A stretch of 64,000 nucleotides of DNA from contig OZ220709.1 in NCBI GenBank assembly GCA_965116665.1, positions 248,001 through 312,000 of the forward strand. The letters run 5' to 3'. Positions 1 through 7,784 of the stretch are shown piece by piece. A program made the position numbers and the translations under genes. Under the pieces are notes generated by a model, which saw nothing but the letters and a program-made list of their open reading frames with translations, was not told where the DNA came from and searched no databases. Each line of letters opens with the position of its first letter. Position 1 is the first letter of the stretch. The DNA is from Aldehydirespirator sp965116665. GTDB lineage: Bacteria > Actinomycetota > Acidimicrobiia > Acidimicrobiales > Aldehydirespiratoraceae.

Positions 1-562
1 CGTTGGCTGCGATCCAGATCGGCGGCCGGGGCTTCTGGACGGGCTTGATGTTGAGGGTGACCGACTCCAGGCGGCACCATTCGAGATCGGAGTCGACGTT
101 GTCGGTGGTCCAGAGTCGCTTGACCAGGTCGAGATTGGCCTCGAATCGCCTCACCTTGGACTTCGGATCGAGCCCGAAACCGTGGTACTCCACCTCGCGG
201 TAGCCCAGCCCCACACCGAAGGTGAGCCGCCCGTCGCACAGGACATCGACCGATGCCCACGTCTCGGCCACGTCCAGCGGGTTGTGGAGCGCGAGCAGCA
301 GTATCCCGATCCCGACCTCCATGGACCCGCACTCGGCGGTGATGCGGCTCACGAACGGCACGCACTGCGGCATGGCCATGCCGTCTGGCAGGTAGTGCTG
401 CCCGGCCCAGATCGAGTCCCAGCCGCGGTCTCGTACCGCTCTCACCATCCGGAGCTGGTCGTCCATCCCCGCCACCAGGTCGGCGCCTACGGGGTGCTGG
501 TTGGTGAGGAACAGGCCGATCTTGATGTCGCCCACAGGCGCCACTGCCGCTCCTTCCGTCAT
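1..562 (-). CDS. LLM-class (luciferase-like) oxidoreductase, C-terminal part beyond window
   Basis: The frame opens at an ATG at 562 and is still open at base 1, so about 187 N-terminal residues are visible. They read as the first half of a luciferase-like TIM barrel: an opening strand KIGLFLTNQHP, then WDSIWAGQHYLPDG, and the glycine-rich RLTFGVGLGYREVEY segment followed by a helix rich in charged residues and the KPVQKPRPPIWIAAN strand. These are hallmarks of F420- or FMN-dependent monooxygenases of this class; the cofactor and substrate cannot be told from this half. The gene is divergent from the amidohydrolase that starts at 647, so the 84 bases between them should hold both promoters. 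Confidence 0.85.
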   Translation of the reverse strand, partial: MTEGAAVAPVGDIKIGLFLTNQHPVGADLVAGMDDQLRMVRAVRDRGWDSIWAGQHYLPDGMAMPQCVPFVSRITAECGSMEVGIGILLLALHNPLDVAETWASVDVLCDGRLTFGVGLGYREVEYHGFGLDPKSKVRRFEANLDLVKRLWTTDNVDSDLEWCRLESVTLNIKPVQKPRPPIWIAAN

Positions 563-646
563 CGTGTGCGCGGCCCGGTGAACAATAGTCAGACATTTGA
601 CGCGATAATGCTTCAGAGAGTTCGGCGAGCGACCGGGGAGGCCGCG

Positions 647-2056
647 GTGGCGTCTTGGATCCTGATCAGCGGAGGGTCGGTGATCGACGGGACGGGCGCG
701 CCGCCCGTCGACGGCTGCTCGGTGCTGGTGAGGGACGGCGAGATCGTCGCGGTCGGTGTCGATGTCGGCGACGAGCAGGTCCCGAGGGGCGATCCCGTGA
801 CCCGCATCGACGCGTCCGGCAAGACGGTCATGCCGGGCCTGATCGACGCCCACTGCCACACGTCCTTCGGCGAGGCCCGGATGCAGGAGGAGCAGGACCT
901 CTACACCAGCCACGAGCTGCGCACCCTGCGGTCGGCCTGGAACGTGACCAAGGTGTTGCGCTCAGGCGTCACCGGCATCTCCGATCCCGGGGGCAGCTAC
1001 TTCATCGGGGTGGGCATCCGCGAGGGCATCGCCGAAGGACTCATCCAGGGACCCCGCATGACCACCGCGGGCCGGTTCCTGTCGACAAGCAACGGCATCA
1101 GCGACTTCTACCCGTCGTCGGTGGGGGTGCCCGACTCCAGCATCGGCAAGGTGGTCAACACCGCCGACGAGATGGTCACCGAGGTCCGTCACCAGGTCAA
1201 GAACGGCGTGGACCTCATCAAGATCGGCGACAGCCCCCTGGGCGACTACGAGGCGTTCTCGCGCGACGAGATCAAGGCGATGTCCGATGCCGCCCACCGG
1301 CTCAACAAGCGCATCACCATGCACGCCCGGGGCTCCAACAACGTCGACGCCGCGGTAGTGGCCGAACTCGACTGGATCATGCATGGCAACGCGCTGCGCG
1401 ACGACACCATCGAGCGGCTGGCCGAGTCACAGATCCCCCTGTGCCCCGCGCTGCTGCTGCTGGGCAACCTCAGCGAGTTCGGCGAGGTTGCCGGGGTGCC
1501 GGCGGCCAAGCGCGACATCTACGCGCGGGTGCTGGAGTCCACCGCCGAGTCGCTCAACAAGGCCCGGGAGGCCGGGGTCAGGTTGATCGTCGGCACCGAC
1601 ACCGGCTTCGCGTGCACCCCGTACGGCGAGTGGCACGCCCGCGAGCTCGAACTGCTCATGCGCTACGCGGGCATGACCGCCCTCGAGGCCATCAAGGCGG
1701 CCACCCGCGACTGCGCGATCGTGCTGGGCGCCGAGAACGACACCGGGTCGCTGGTCGCCGGCAAGGGCGCCGACATCATCATCGTCAACGGCGACCCGCT
1801 CGCCGACATCAGGGTGCTGCAGGACAAGCGGCGCATAGAGACGGTGATCCTGCGGGGCGAGGTCCAGTCCTTCGATGACGAGGTGCTGGCCCAACGCCGC
1901 CCCTACAACCCCGCTCAGCACATCTCCCCGGCCGACATCACCTACGACCTGGTGTTCAACGGAGGTGCCGGCGAACAGCCCGACGGGCGCGACTTCACCC
2001 CCGGCGGGGAGCGGGAACTGCTCGACGAGCTCGCGGCCGCAGCCCGCGGCGAGTAG
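647..2056 (+). CDS. Metal-dependent amidohydrolase (imidazolonepropionase/prolidase-like)
   Basis: A 469-residue amidohydrolase-superfamily enzyme expected to hydrolyse an amide or cyclic amide in the cytoplasm. Visible metal ligands are the H-x-H pair at residues 69 and 71 (DAHCHT), a candidate carboxylated Lys192 (LIKIGD), His226 (TMHARG), His246 (IMHGN) and catalytic Asp318 (GTDTG). The N-terminal SGGSVIDGTG and C-terminal GKGADIIIVNGDPL strands form the usual composite beta-sandwich. The GTG at 647 is preferred because GGGGAGG lies six bases upstream; an ATG at 608 would add 13 residues. The frame is open much further upstream, but that part is antisense to the LLM gene. The substrate is unknown; a xenobiotic, peptide or cyclic imide is possible. 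Confidence 0.85.
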   Translation: MASWILISGGSVIDGTGAPPVDGCSVLVRDGEIVAVGVDVGDEQVPRGDPVTRIDASGKTVMPGLIDAHCHTSFGEARMQEEQDLYTSHELRTLRSAWNVTKVLRSGVTGISDPGGSYFIGVGIREGIAEGLIQGPRMTTAGRFLSTSNGISDFYPSSVGVPDSSIGKVVNTADEMVTEVRHQVKNGVDLIKIGDSPLGDYEAFSRDEIKAMSDAAHRLNKRITMHARGSNNVDAAVVAELDWIMHGNALRDDTIERLAESQIPLCPALLLLGNLSEFGEVAGVPAAKRDIYARVLESTAESLNKAREAGVRLIVGTDTGFACTPYGEWHARELELLMRYAGMTALEAIKAATRDCAIVLGAENDTGSLVAGKGADIIIVNGDPLADIRVLQDKRRIETVILRGEVQSFDDEVLAQRRPYNPAQHISPADITYDLVFNGGAGEQPDGRDFTPGGERELLDELAAAARGE

Positions 2057-2073
2057 TGCTGCGGGCTCTGGCC

Positions 2074-2079
2074 TAGCTT
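2074..2079 (+). promoter_or_regulatory. Candidate -10 box (TAGCTT), leaderless spacing
   Basis: TAGCTT ends six bases before the ATG at 2086. It fits a TANNNT -10 box placed so that transcription would begin at or next to the start codon, although GGAG in the same interval could also act as a ribosome binding site. Confidence 0.4.
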
Positions 2080-2085
2080 GGAGCG

Positions 2086-2922
2086 ATGCTCGCAGCCGCT
2101 GATCTGGCTCGCTTCCGGGCCGACGGGTTCGTCACCGTCGATTCGCTGATCGACGCCGGGTTGATCGAGCCGCTGAGGGAGCGGTTCGAACGGCTGTTCC
2201 GGGGCGACTTCGAGACCGGCACCGCCCCCGATGAGGTCAACTGGCAGGAGGGCAGCAGCGATCCGGCTCTCCCCCGCCAGATCTGCAACGGCTGGAAGGC
2301 TGACCGGCTGATCGCGTCGGTGGTGCTCGACGGCCGGCTCGGAGAGGCCGTGGCCCGGCTGGCGGGCTGGCCCGGCGCCCGGATCGTCCAGGACAACATG
2401 ATCTGGAAGCCGCCCGGGACCCGGTCATTCGGCTTCCACCGCGACAACGCCTACCTGTCCTGGTACACGCCCACGGAGATGTTCTCGTGCTGGATCGCCC
2501 TCGATGACACCACCGCGGCCGGCGGCACCATGGAGCTGGCCCGGGGGTCTCACCGGTGGCCCAGCGGAGCCGATGTGATGGGCCAGTTCCATGCACCCGA
2601 CGACTTCCGGGCTCCCGTGGCGGCTGCCGCGGAGAATCTGGGAGTCGACCTGGACATCGCGGCGGTGGAGGTGCCAGCGGGCGGTGGGGCGTTCCACCAC
2701 GGGTGGGCGTGGCACGGCTCGGGCCCCAACCGATCCGGCCGGCACCGCAGATCGCTGGTGCTGCACTGCGCCAGCAGCGAGGCTCGTTACAGAAGGGCCG
2801 GCTTCGGGGAGGGCAACGGGCCGATCTACTCCCGTTACGCCAGGCTCACCGACGACGAGATGGACGAGAACCACTTCCCGATCCTGTGGCGGTCCGACGG
2901 CTACCGGACGCCCGGGATCTGA
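2086..2922 (+). CDS. Phytanoyl-CoA dioxygenase (PhyH) family protein
   Basis: A 278-residue Fe(II)/2-oxoglutarate-dependent oxygenase. The facial triad is visible: His118 and Asp120 in FGFHRDN, and the distal His210 in WAWHGSGPN followed by the arginine-rich RSGRHRRSLVLH stretch that binds 2-oxoglutarate. The central ARGSHRW turn is also typical of the family. Such enzymes hydroxylate small or CoA-bound substrates; the actual substrate cannot be inferred. It starts 29 bases after the amidohydrolase and has its own leaderless-type promoter, so the two may be co-expressed without a strict operon. Length and motif spacing are normal. Confidence 0.88.
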   Translation: MLAAADLARFRADGFVTVDSLIDAGLIEPLRERFERLFRGDFETGTAPDEVNWQEGSSDPALPRQICNGWKADRLIASVVLDGRLGEAVARLAGWPGARIVQDNMIWKPPGTRSFGFHRDNAYLSWYTPTEMFSCWIALDDTTAAGGTMELARGSHRWPSGADVMGQFHAPDDFRAPVAAAAENLGVDLDIAAVEVPAGGGAFHHGWAWHGSGPNRSGRHRRSLVLHCASSEARYRRAGFGEGNGPIYSRYARLTDDEMDENHFPILWRSDGYRTPGI

Positions 2923-2990
2923 CCCGACGCCCAGCCGGGCGGCCGCCGTCGCGCCGGCCTCACGGCTGGCCCCTGCCGGGTAGAGGCCGT

Positions 2991-2996
2991 TAGCAT
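2991..2996 (+). promoter_or_regulatory. Candidate -10 box (TAGCAT) for the mauE-like operon
   Basis: TAGCAT ends eight bases before the GTG at 3005, with no purine-rich ribosome binding site between. It is the only promoter-like signal ahead of the operon running to 6722. Confidence 0.45.
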
Positions 2997-3004
2997 CGCC
3001 GCCC

Positions 3005-3595
3005 GTGTCTGTTACGTCCGCGATCCACGCATCGGCCGCGCTGCTGCTGGTGGTGGCCGGAGCGGCCAAGCTGATCCGACCCGCGGACGGATTCTCCGGC
3101 CTTGCCGGCTTCCGGACCCGGCCCGTCGTGGTTCGGCTCATCGGAGCAATTGAGGCTGCGGCGGGCACGGCCGCCCTTCTCTCAGGCCGCCCGGCGGCAT
3201 GGATCGTCGGTCTTCTGTACGCGGCGTTCGCGCTGGTCGTGTTGCGAGCCATCCTTGCGGGCGCCAGCTCCTGCGGGTGCTTCGGCCGCCTCGACGCCCC
3301 ACCGTCGTTGATTCATGTCGCCGGCAACCTGACGCTGGCTGCGATGTCGTTCGCCGCTGCGGGGGCGGCCTCCCCGCCCGTCTCGACGGTCGTGGAGGCG
3401 ATGGCGGAGAGCCCCGCGACGGGTGTCGCGCTGGCCGCGGTGGTCGCGTTGCTGGCCGGGCTCGTCCTGGTGGCCTTCACGGCCCTGCCCGAGGCTCTCG
3501 CAGCCCGGTCGTCCGGTCGAGGCCGAGCGGACCTGTTCCGAGCGGTGCCCCCGCCGACCACCATCGGGGCGGCATCTCGCCGCGGGAGCGGGTGA
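3005..3595 (+). CDS. MauE-like (DoxX/MauE-superfamily) redox membrane protein
   Basis: A 196-residue integral membrane protein with about four to five hydrophobic helices. The diagnostic feature is the C-G-C pair at residues 90 and 92 in SSCGCFG, placed between helices exactly as in MauE, the membrane protein required for methylamine dehydrogenase small-subunit maturation. MauE-type proteins are thought to pass electrons to or from a partner thioredoxin that handles disulfides outside the membrane. It heads an operon: its stop overlaps the GTG region of the next gene, which encodes a 24-cysteine exported protein, and a MauD-like thioredoxin follows. The role as a dedicated disulfide-relay component for that protein is inferred from this context. 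Confidence 0.82.
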   Translation: MSVTSAIHASAALLLVVAGAAKLIRPADGFSGLAGFRTRPVVVRLIGAIEAAAGTAALLSGRPAAWIVGLLYAAFALVVLRAILAGASSCGCFGRLDAPPSLIHVAGNLTLAAMSFAAAGAASPPVSTVVEAMAESPATGVALAAVVALLAGLVLVAFTALPEALAARSSGRGRADLFRAVPPPTTIGAASRRGSG

Positions 3596-3597
3596 CC

Positions 3598-4800
3598 GTG
3601 AGCCGCACCCTGGTCGAACGGGTCTCGCGGGTAGTGGACCGCCGCGCCGCCCGCCGGGGCTTCCTGCGCAAGTCGGCCATGGCCGCCACCGCGGTTGCGG
3701 TCGCTCCGGTCGCCTACGCCATCCGGCCCACCACAGCCGAGGCCGCCATCATCCTGTGCAGGGGACACGAGTGCCGGCCCGGAGCCTTGTGCTGCGACAA
3801 CTGGAGCGAGTTCTGCTGCAAGATCACCGGTGAGAACCTCTGCCCGCCGGGAACGATCGTCGCGGGCTGGTGGAAGGCCGACGGCTCGGGATTCTGCGAC
3901 CTGAACGGCCCGCGCCCCCGCTACTACCTCGACTGCAACTTCACCTGCGCCGAGGGCTGCCGGTGCTCCTCCGGCGGCCTCTGTGCCCGGAGCTGCACGC
4001 CGGCAGTGTGCCAGTGCCACGGCGGCTGCGATACCCGCAAGTCGGAGTGCATCAGCTTTCGCTACGGCCAGTGCAACCAGGACGTGTGCGTGGGCCAGCT
4101 CAAGTGCCGCATAGTGACCTGTGTGCCGCCGTGGAAGTGGGACCCGGGCTGCGCGACGTCGCCGGTGCTGACGAGCCAGAGCACCCGCTTCCACGACCGG
4201 CCCTGCCTGCACGAGGGCTTCACCGACATTCCTCCTTTGGCCCTCTACGCGGAGGCCGTGGAGTGGATGGCGGGCGAGGGCATCACCGCCGGCTTCACCC
4301 ATGACCTGTTCGGGCCCGACGAACTGGTGAACCGGGCCCAGTTCGCCACGTTCCTGTGGCGCTACGAGGGCATGCCCCGATCGGTGCGCAGCGACAAGTT
4401 CTCCGATGTCGCCACCGACGCCTACTACGCGCCCGCCGTCTCCTGGATGGTCGAGAACGCCATCACCGCCGGCCGGACCCCGAGCCGCTTCGACCCATCG
4501 AGCAACGTCAACCGGGCCGAGTCGATCGTGTTCCTGCACGCCTTGGCGGGGAGGCCTCGGGCTGAAGCCCGGATCTCCTTCTCCGACGTGGGTGAGGACG
4601 CCTGGTTCCGCGACGCGCTCGAGTGGGCGCTGGCATCCGGCATCGTCTGGTGGACGGACCTGGACGAATTCGGAGCCGGTTTGCCGGCCAGCCGCGCCGA
4701 TGTGGCCTTGCTGCTGCACCGCTACCACCTCCAGACCGTGGACCCCCCGGCGCAGAAGCCGGAGGCTGAGACGCCCACCGGCCCGGTGGCGGCCTCATGA
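3598..4800 (+). CDS. Tat-exported MADH light-chain-like Cys-rich domain fused to three SLH repeats
   Basis: A 400-residue protein with three parts. Residues 1-50 are a twin-arginine signal (ARRGFLRKS, then a hydrophobic stretch). Residues 54-203 hold 24 cysteines and resemble the methylamine dehydrogenase light chain (MauA): CPPGT at 82-86, YYLDC at 109-113, GCRC at 120-123 and CATSP at 185-189 occur in the MauA order. Trp91/92 and Trp179/181 fall near the two MauA tryptophans that form TTQ. Residues from about 207 to 390 are three SLH repeats (FTDI, FSDV, FSDV starts), free of cysteine, which should bind the cell wall. GGGAG lies nine bases before GTG 3598; GTG 3592, overlapping the previous stop, is an alternative start. 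No heavy chain or MauG is nearby, so enzymatic activity is unproven. Confidence 0.8.
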   Translation: MSRTLVERVSRVVDRRAARRGFLRKSAMAATAVAVAPVAYAIRPTTAEAAIILCRGHECRPGALCCDNWSEFCCKITGENLCPPGTIVAGWWKADGSGFCDLNGPRPRYYLDCNFTCAEGCRCSSGGLCARSCTPAVCQCHGGCDTRKSECISFRYGQCNQDVCVGQLKCRIVTCVPPWKWDPGCATSPVLTSQSTRFHDRPCLHEGFTDIPPLALYAEAVEWMAGEGITAGFTHDLFGPDELVNRAQFATFLWRYEGMPRSVRSDKFSDVATDAYYAPAVSWMVENAITAGRTPSRFDPSSNVNRAESIVFLHALAGRPRAEARISFSDVGEDAWFRDALEWALASGIVWWTDLDEFGAGLPASRADVALLLHRYHLQTVDPPAQKPEAETPTGPVAAS

Positions 4801-5582
4801 CGGTGGTGGTGGTGCTGCTGGCCGTCGCCGTCGGTGTGCTCGCCCTGATCGTGTTCGGGCTGCTCAGGACCCACGCCGAGATCCTGCGGGCCCTCGACCG
4901 GGCCGGGATCGGTCTCGATCAGGAGTCCGGCTCCGCCTCGCAGCCCTCCGCCGATCCGGACCGCGCCGGTCCGACCGGGCAAGAGGTCGCCACGGATCTG
5001 GCCGGCACCGTGCCCGCGGGCGGCCCCACCAAGGTTGCGGTCACCGGCGTGCCGCACCACACGCTGCTGGCATTCCTGTCGTCGGGGTGCCGGACCTGCA
5101 AGCAGTTCTGGCAGGCGTTCGCCGATCCGGGAGTCGACCTGCCCGGGGACGGCACCCGCCTGGTGATCGTGGGCCAGGACCCGGCCCACGACTCGGAGTC
5201 GGCGCTGGCGGATCTGGTCCCGCCGGGAGTGAAGGCCGTGCTGTCGTCGGCCGCGTGGCAGGACTATGACGTTCCCGGATCGCCGTACTTCGTGCTGGTT
5301 GACGGCGTCGACGGCCGGATCGTGGGAGCGGGCAGCGCCCTCGGCTGGGAGCAACTGCGGGAGCTGCTGCAGGAGGCACTCGATGACGCTGACCTGGCCC
5401 GCCGTCCCCAGGCGTGGATGAGGACGTCGGCGGGACGCTCGGGCCGGAGCCGGGCCCGCAGGGCCGACGATGCACTCAGATCGGCGGGAGTGGGCCCGGG
5501 CCATCCGAGCCTCTATCCCGACGGATCGGGCTCCAACGGCGAGCATCCCAGCGACTCTGCGGGAACCGCCGCCGATCGATGA
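4797..5582 (+). CDS. MauD/TlpA-like membrane-anchored thioredoxin
   Basis: A 261-residue protein with one N-terminal membrane helix (residues 2-22), a flexible charged linker, and a thioredoxin-like domain. The CRTC active site is at residues 98-101 after the strand TLLAFLSSG, and a YDVPGSPYFVLVDG segment contains the cis-Pro of the fold. MauD has the same layout and partners with MauE in forming the disulfides of the MADH light chain. Its ATG overlaps the stop of the SLH-fusion gene (ATGA), so translation is coupled. Residues after about 205 form a low-complexity basic and polar tail not typical of MauD. The exported Cys-rich product of the preceding gene is the obvious client. Confidence 0.82.
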   Translation: MTVVVVLLAVAVGVLALIVFGLLRTHAEILRALDRAGIGLDQESGSASQPSADPDRAGPTGQEVATDLAGTVPAGGPTKVAVTGVPHHTLLAFLSSGCRTCKQFWQAFADPGVDLPGDGTRLVIVGQDPAHDSESALADLVPPGVKAVLSSAAWQDYDVPGSPYFVLVDGVDGRIVGAGSALGWEQLRELLQEALDDADLARRPQAWMRTSAGRSGRSRARRADDALRSAGVGPGHPSLYPDGSGSNGEHPSDSAGTAADR

Positions 5583-5650
5583 CCGCGATGGCGGCCATCG
5601 GAGCGATGGCGGCGCTGGCCGCCGGGGCGCGGTCGGCGTGGTCGCCTTGA
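5579..5650 (+). CDS. Possible 23-residue hydrophobic small ORF
   Basis: The ATG overlaps the stop of the MauD-like gene (ATGA). The frame reads MTAMAAIGAMAALAAG, then a short RSAWSP tail and a TGA. It is almost entirely Ala, Met, Gly and Ile, so it could be a tiny membrane peptide or simply GC-rich spacer. The coupled start and its place inside the operon are the only support. Confidence 0.25.
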   Translation: MTAMAAIGAMAALAAGARSAWSP

Positions 5651-5659
5651 GGCCTGTCG

Positions 5660-6247
5660 ATGCTGACGAGCATCAGCCCGCTCGGTGAGCGGGCCCGGGG
5701 CAACCGGTGGTGGCTGACGGTGGGGTGGCTGTCTGTTGGAGCGGTGCTGGGGGGAGCGGTCGTCGGCGTCGCGCTGGGTGCCGCCGGTCAGACTCTGGCC
5801 GGCTCCCTCAGCGACGGCGCCCGGCTCGCGGTCCTGGCCGGGGCGTGCGCGGTGGCCGCGGCCTGGGACGTGTCGGGTCGACGTTTGCCGGGCCGGCGCC
5901 AGGTCAACGAGGACTGGCTCGTCGCCTACCGGTCGTGGGTCTACGGGGCTGGTTTCGGCCTGCAGCTCGGCGCCGCGGTGGTGACGGTGGTCAACACTGC
6001 GCTGGTGCCGCTGTTCCTGCTGGCCGCCCTGCTGGCGGGAGACATGGTCGCGGGCCTGGCGATCGGCGCCGCCTTCGGTGCAGCCCGGGGCGCGAGCATG
6101 GCGCTGGGCATCCGGGTGCGCACCACCGACGACCTGCGCAGGCTGCATCGCCGCTTCGACCTCCACGCGGACCGGGCCCGCCGCCTGGGGGCGGGCGCCG
6201 CGGCCGGGCTCGGCTGCGCGGCCGCCGCCAGCCTGCTGGCTCTGTGA
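5660..6247 (+). CDS. Polytopic membrane protein of unknown function in the mauE-like operon
   Basis: A 195-residue protein with five or six predicted hydrophobic segments: around residues 17-42, 58-76, 93-112, 115-135, 137-155, and a final one near 176-195. Between the second and third lies a basic loop (GRRLPGRRQVNEDWL), and another basic loop (RTTDDLRRLHRRFDLHADRARR) precedes the last helix. I do not recognise the family. It has no conserved cysteine pair, so it is unlikely to be a CcdA-type thiol carrier. It lies 77 bases after the MauD-like gene and one base before the next gene, so it belongs to the same transcription unit and may be a transport or anchoring component for the surface protein. 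Confidence 0.6.
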   Translation: MLTSISPLGERARGNRWWLTVGWLSVGAVLGGAVVGVALGAAGQTLAGSLSDGARLAVLAGACAVAAAWDVSGRRLPGRRQVNEDWLVAYRSWVYGAGFGLQLGAAVVTVVNTALVPLFLLAALLAGDMVAGLAIGAAFGAARGASMALGIRVRTTDDLRRLHRRFDLHADRARRLGAGAAAGLGCAAAASLLAL

Positions 6248-6248
6248 C

Positions 6249-6722
6249 GTGAGCACACTGGCAGTTCACGGGGTGAGCATCGATGTTCCGGCCGGCTGGG
6301 AGGCTGAGCTGTCCACCCAGCCCGACCCTTCGACGCTGGACCCCACCGCGGACCCGCTGCCCGCACCGCTGGTGGTGCTGCACGCGGCCAATTTCTCGTT
6401 GCCCGCGGAACGCGACGACTACGGAGCTGGAGCGGTGGAGACCATGGGCCGCAACGGGATCTTCGCCGCGCTGGTCGAGTTCGGACCAGCGTCGGTCGGG
6501 ACCGTGCTCTTCGCGGCGGAGGGCGTGCCGGGCCGGCTAGCAGCCGACGACTTCGGCACGGACCAGCTCCAGGTGTTTGTACCGGGCCAGGCGGGCCTGC
6601 AGCATTTCTTCCATGTGGACTCGCGGGCGTTCTGCCTCTACGCAGTGATCGGGTCGCACTCCCGCCGCGGAGTGCTGGTGCCCGAACTCAACCGCGTCCT
6701 GCCAGGCTTGAGCATCGACTGA
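6249..6722 (+). CDS. Hypothetical protein closing the mauE-like operon
   Basis: A 157-residue soluble protein starting at a GTG one base after the stop of the membrane protein. It opens with the beta-strand-like VHGVSIDVPAGWEAEL, a pattern common to small alpha/beta proteins of the DcrB/LpqT type, but I cannot assign it confidently. There is no signal peptide or membrane helix, and a single cysteine. Position suggests a cytoplasmic accessory to the MauE/MauD-like system. The 3' end is convergent with the nitrilase-family gene, 21 bases away. Confidence 0.6.
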   Translation: MSTLAVHGVSIDVPAGWEAELSTQPDPSTLDPTADPLPAPLVVLHAANFSLPAERDDYGAGAVETMGRNGIFAALVEFGPASVGTVLFAAEGVPGRLAADDFGTDQLQVFVPGQAGLQHFFHVDSRAFCLYAVIGSHSRRGVLVPELNRVLPGLSID

Positions 6723-6743
6723 CGGCGCCTCTGCGACGGGCTG

Positions 6744-7589
6744 CTAGAGCGACTCGCCCTCGTGCAGGACGCCGTAGACGTCGGTGCGGCGGTCGGCCCG
6801 GGGTTTGATGAGCTCGCTGCGGGCCTGGGCCCGCTTGGCCTCGGACAAGTCGATGTCGGCGACCTCGAGCTGCTCGCGGACGGTCGACAGCGGACCCGCG
6901 GCCACACCGCCGTAGGGGTCGGCCACCACCGACGAGCCCAGGCACTCGACCCCGTCTGAGGCCCCGACCTGGGATGCGCAGGCGATGAACACCTGGCTGA
7001 GGTTGGCCTGGACCAGCGCACCCTCTGCGTGGGGGATCAGCTCGCCCTCGGCGTACTGGCGCCGGTCGAAGCCGCGCACCCAGGCGGTGGGGACGCAGAT
7101 CACCTCCGCGCCCCGCAGCGCCAGCACCCGCACGACCTCCACGAAGCGCAGGTCGTAGCAGATGCACAGCCCGATGGTGCCCCAGGCCGTCTCGACAACG
7201 GTCAACCCGACGTCGCCGGGCGTGAAGCAGTGCTTCTCGACGTCGAAGAGGTGCAGTTTCCGGTAGTGCGCGATCACGCCTTCGGGGCCGACGGCGACCG
7301 CGGTGTTGTAGATGTCGTCGCCCGATCGTTCGCAGAAGCCCCCAATGATCAGCCCGCCGTGGCGGGCGGCCTCGGCCTGCCAGCCGGTGACGGTCGGGCC
7401 GTCGAGGGCTTCGGCCTGCGGCGCCAGCGCACCGCGGTCGGTGCTGTACCACGGCACCGCCATCTCGGGAAGCAGGGCGATGTCCGCTCCCTGCTCGAAC
7501 AGCGATGCAGCCGCGTCGACGCTGGCTTTCCGGTTGGCCTCGGTCATCCCGGGACGGCCGAGAATCTGAGCTAGACCGATTCGAGTCAC
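6744..7589 (-). CDS. Carbon-nitrogen hydrolase (nitrilase superfamily amidase)
   Basis: A 281-residue cytoplasmic hydrolase. The catalytic Glu-Lys-Cys triad is visible: Glu42 in LLPEMA, Lys111 in YRKLHLFD and Cys144 in LCICYDLRF. The length and the PHAEGALVQANLSQVFIA region match the predicted-amidohydrolase branch (omega-amidase or N-carbamoyl amidase-like) rather than true nitrilases. Substrate is unknown, most likely a small amide. It starts at a GTG and is transcribed toward the mauE-like operon. tRNA-Ala lies upstream on the same strand. Confidence 0.88.
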   Translation of the reverse strand: MTRIGLAQILGRPGMTEANRKASVDAAASLFEQGADIALLPEMAVPWYSTDRGALAPQAEALDGPTVTGWQAEAARHGGLIIGGFCERSGDDIYNTAVAVGPEGVIAHYRKLHLFDVEKHCFTPGDVGLTVVETAWGTIGLCICYDLRFVEVVRVLALRGAEVICVPTAWVRGFDRRQYAEGELIPHAEGALVQANLSQVFIACASQVGASDGVECLGSSVVADPYGGVAAGPLSTVREQLEVADIDLSEAKRAQARSELIKPRADRRTDVYGVLHEGESL

Positions 7590-7642
7590 TGCATCACGCC
7601 TTCATGGTGGCGGCAAACCTCGCCGTGCGGGCTCGGAGCGAG

Positions 7643-7716
7643 TGGAGCTGATCGGACTCGAACCGACGACCCCCTGCTTGCAAAGCAGGTGCTCTAGCCA
7701 ACTGAGCTACAGCCCC
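7643..7716 (-). tRNA. tRNA-Ala (UGC)
   Basis: On the minus strand the sequence begins GGGGCTGTAGCTCAGTTGG and folds into a cloverleaf. The acceptor stem GGGGCTG pairs with CAGCTCC (one G-T), the anticodon stem CCTGC/GCAGG encloses loop TTTGCAA with anticodon TGC, and the T arm contains GGTTCGAGTCC. The discriminator is A; CCA is not encoded. Confidence 0.96.
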
Positions 7717-7784
7717 GGGCTGGTAGTGGATGCCGGTGAGGCTATCCGAGCCCGCCCGCGGCGGGGCTGGAAGCGAACTGGGCT

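Noticed and set aside
182..646. N-terminal extension of the amidohydrolase to 182
   Set aside because: The extension is opposite the LLM oxidoreductase and has no amidohydrolase-like sequence; a good ribosome binding site precedes GTG 647.
3005..6722. A complete methylamine dehydrogenase operon
   Set aside because: The heavy chain, amicyanin, MauG and MauF are absent and the light-chain-like domain carries SLH repeats, so I describe it as Mau-like only.
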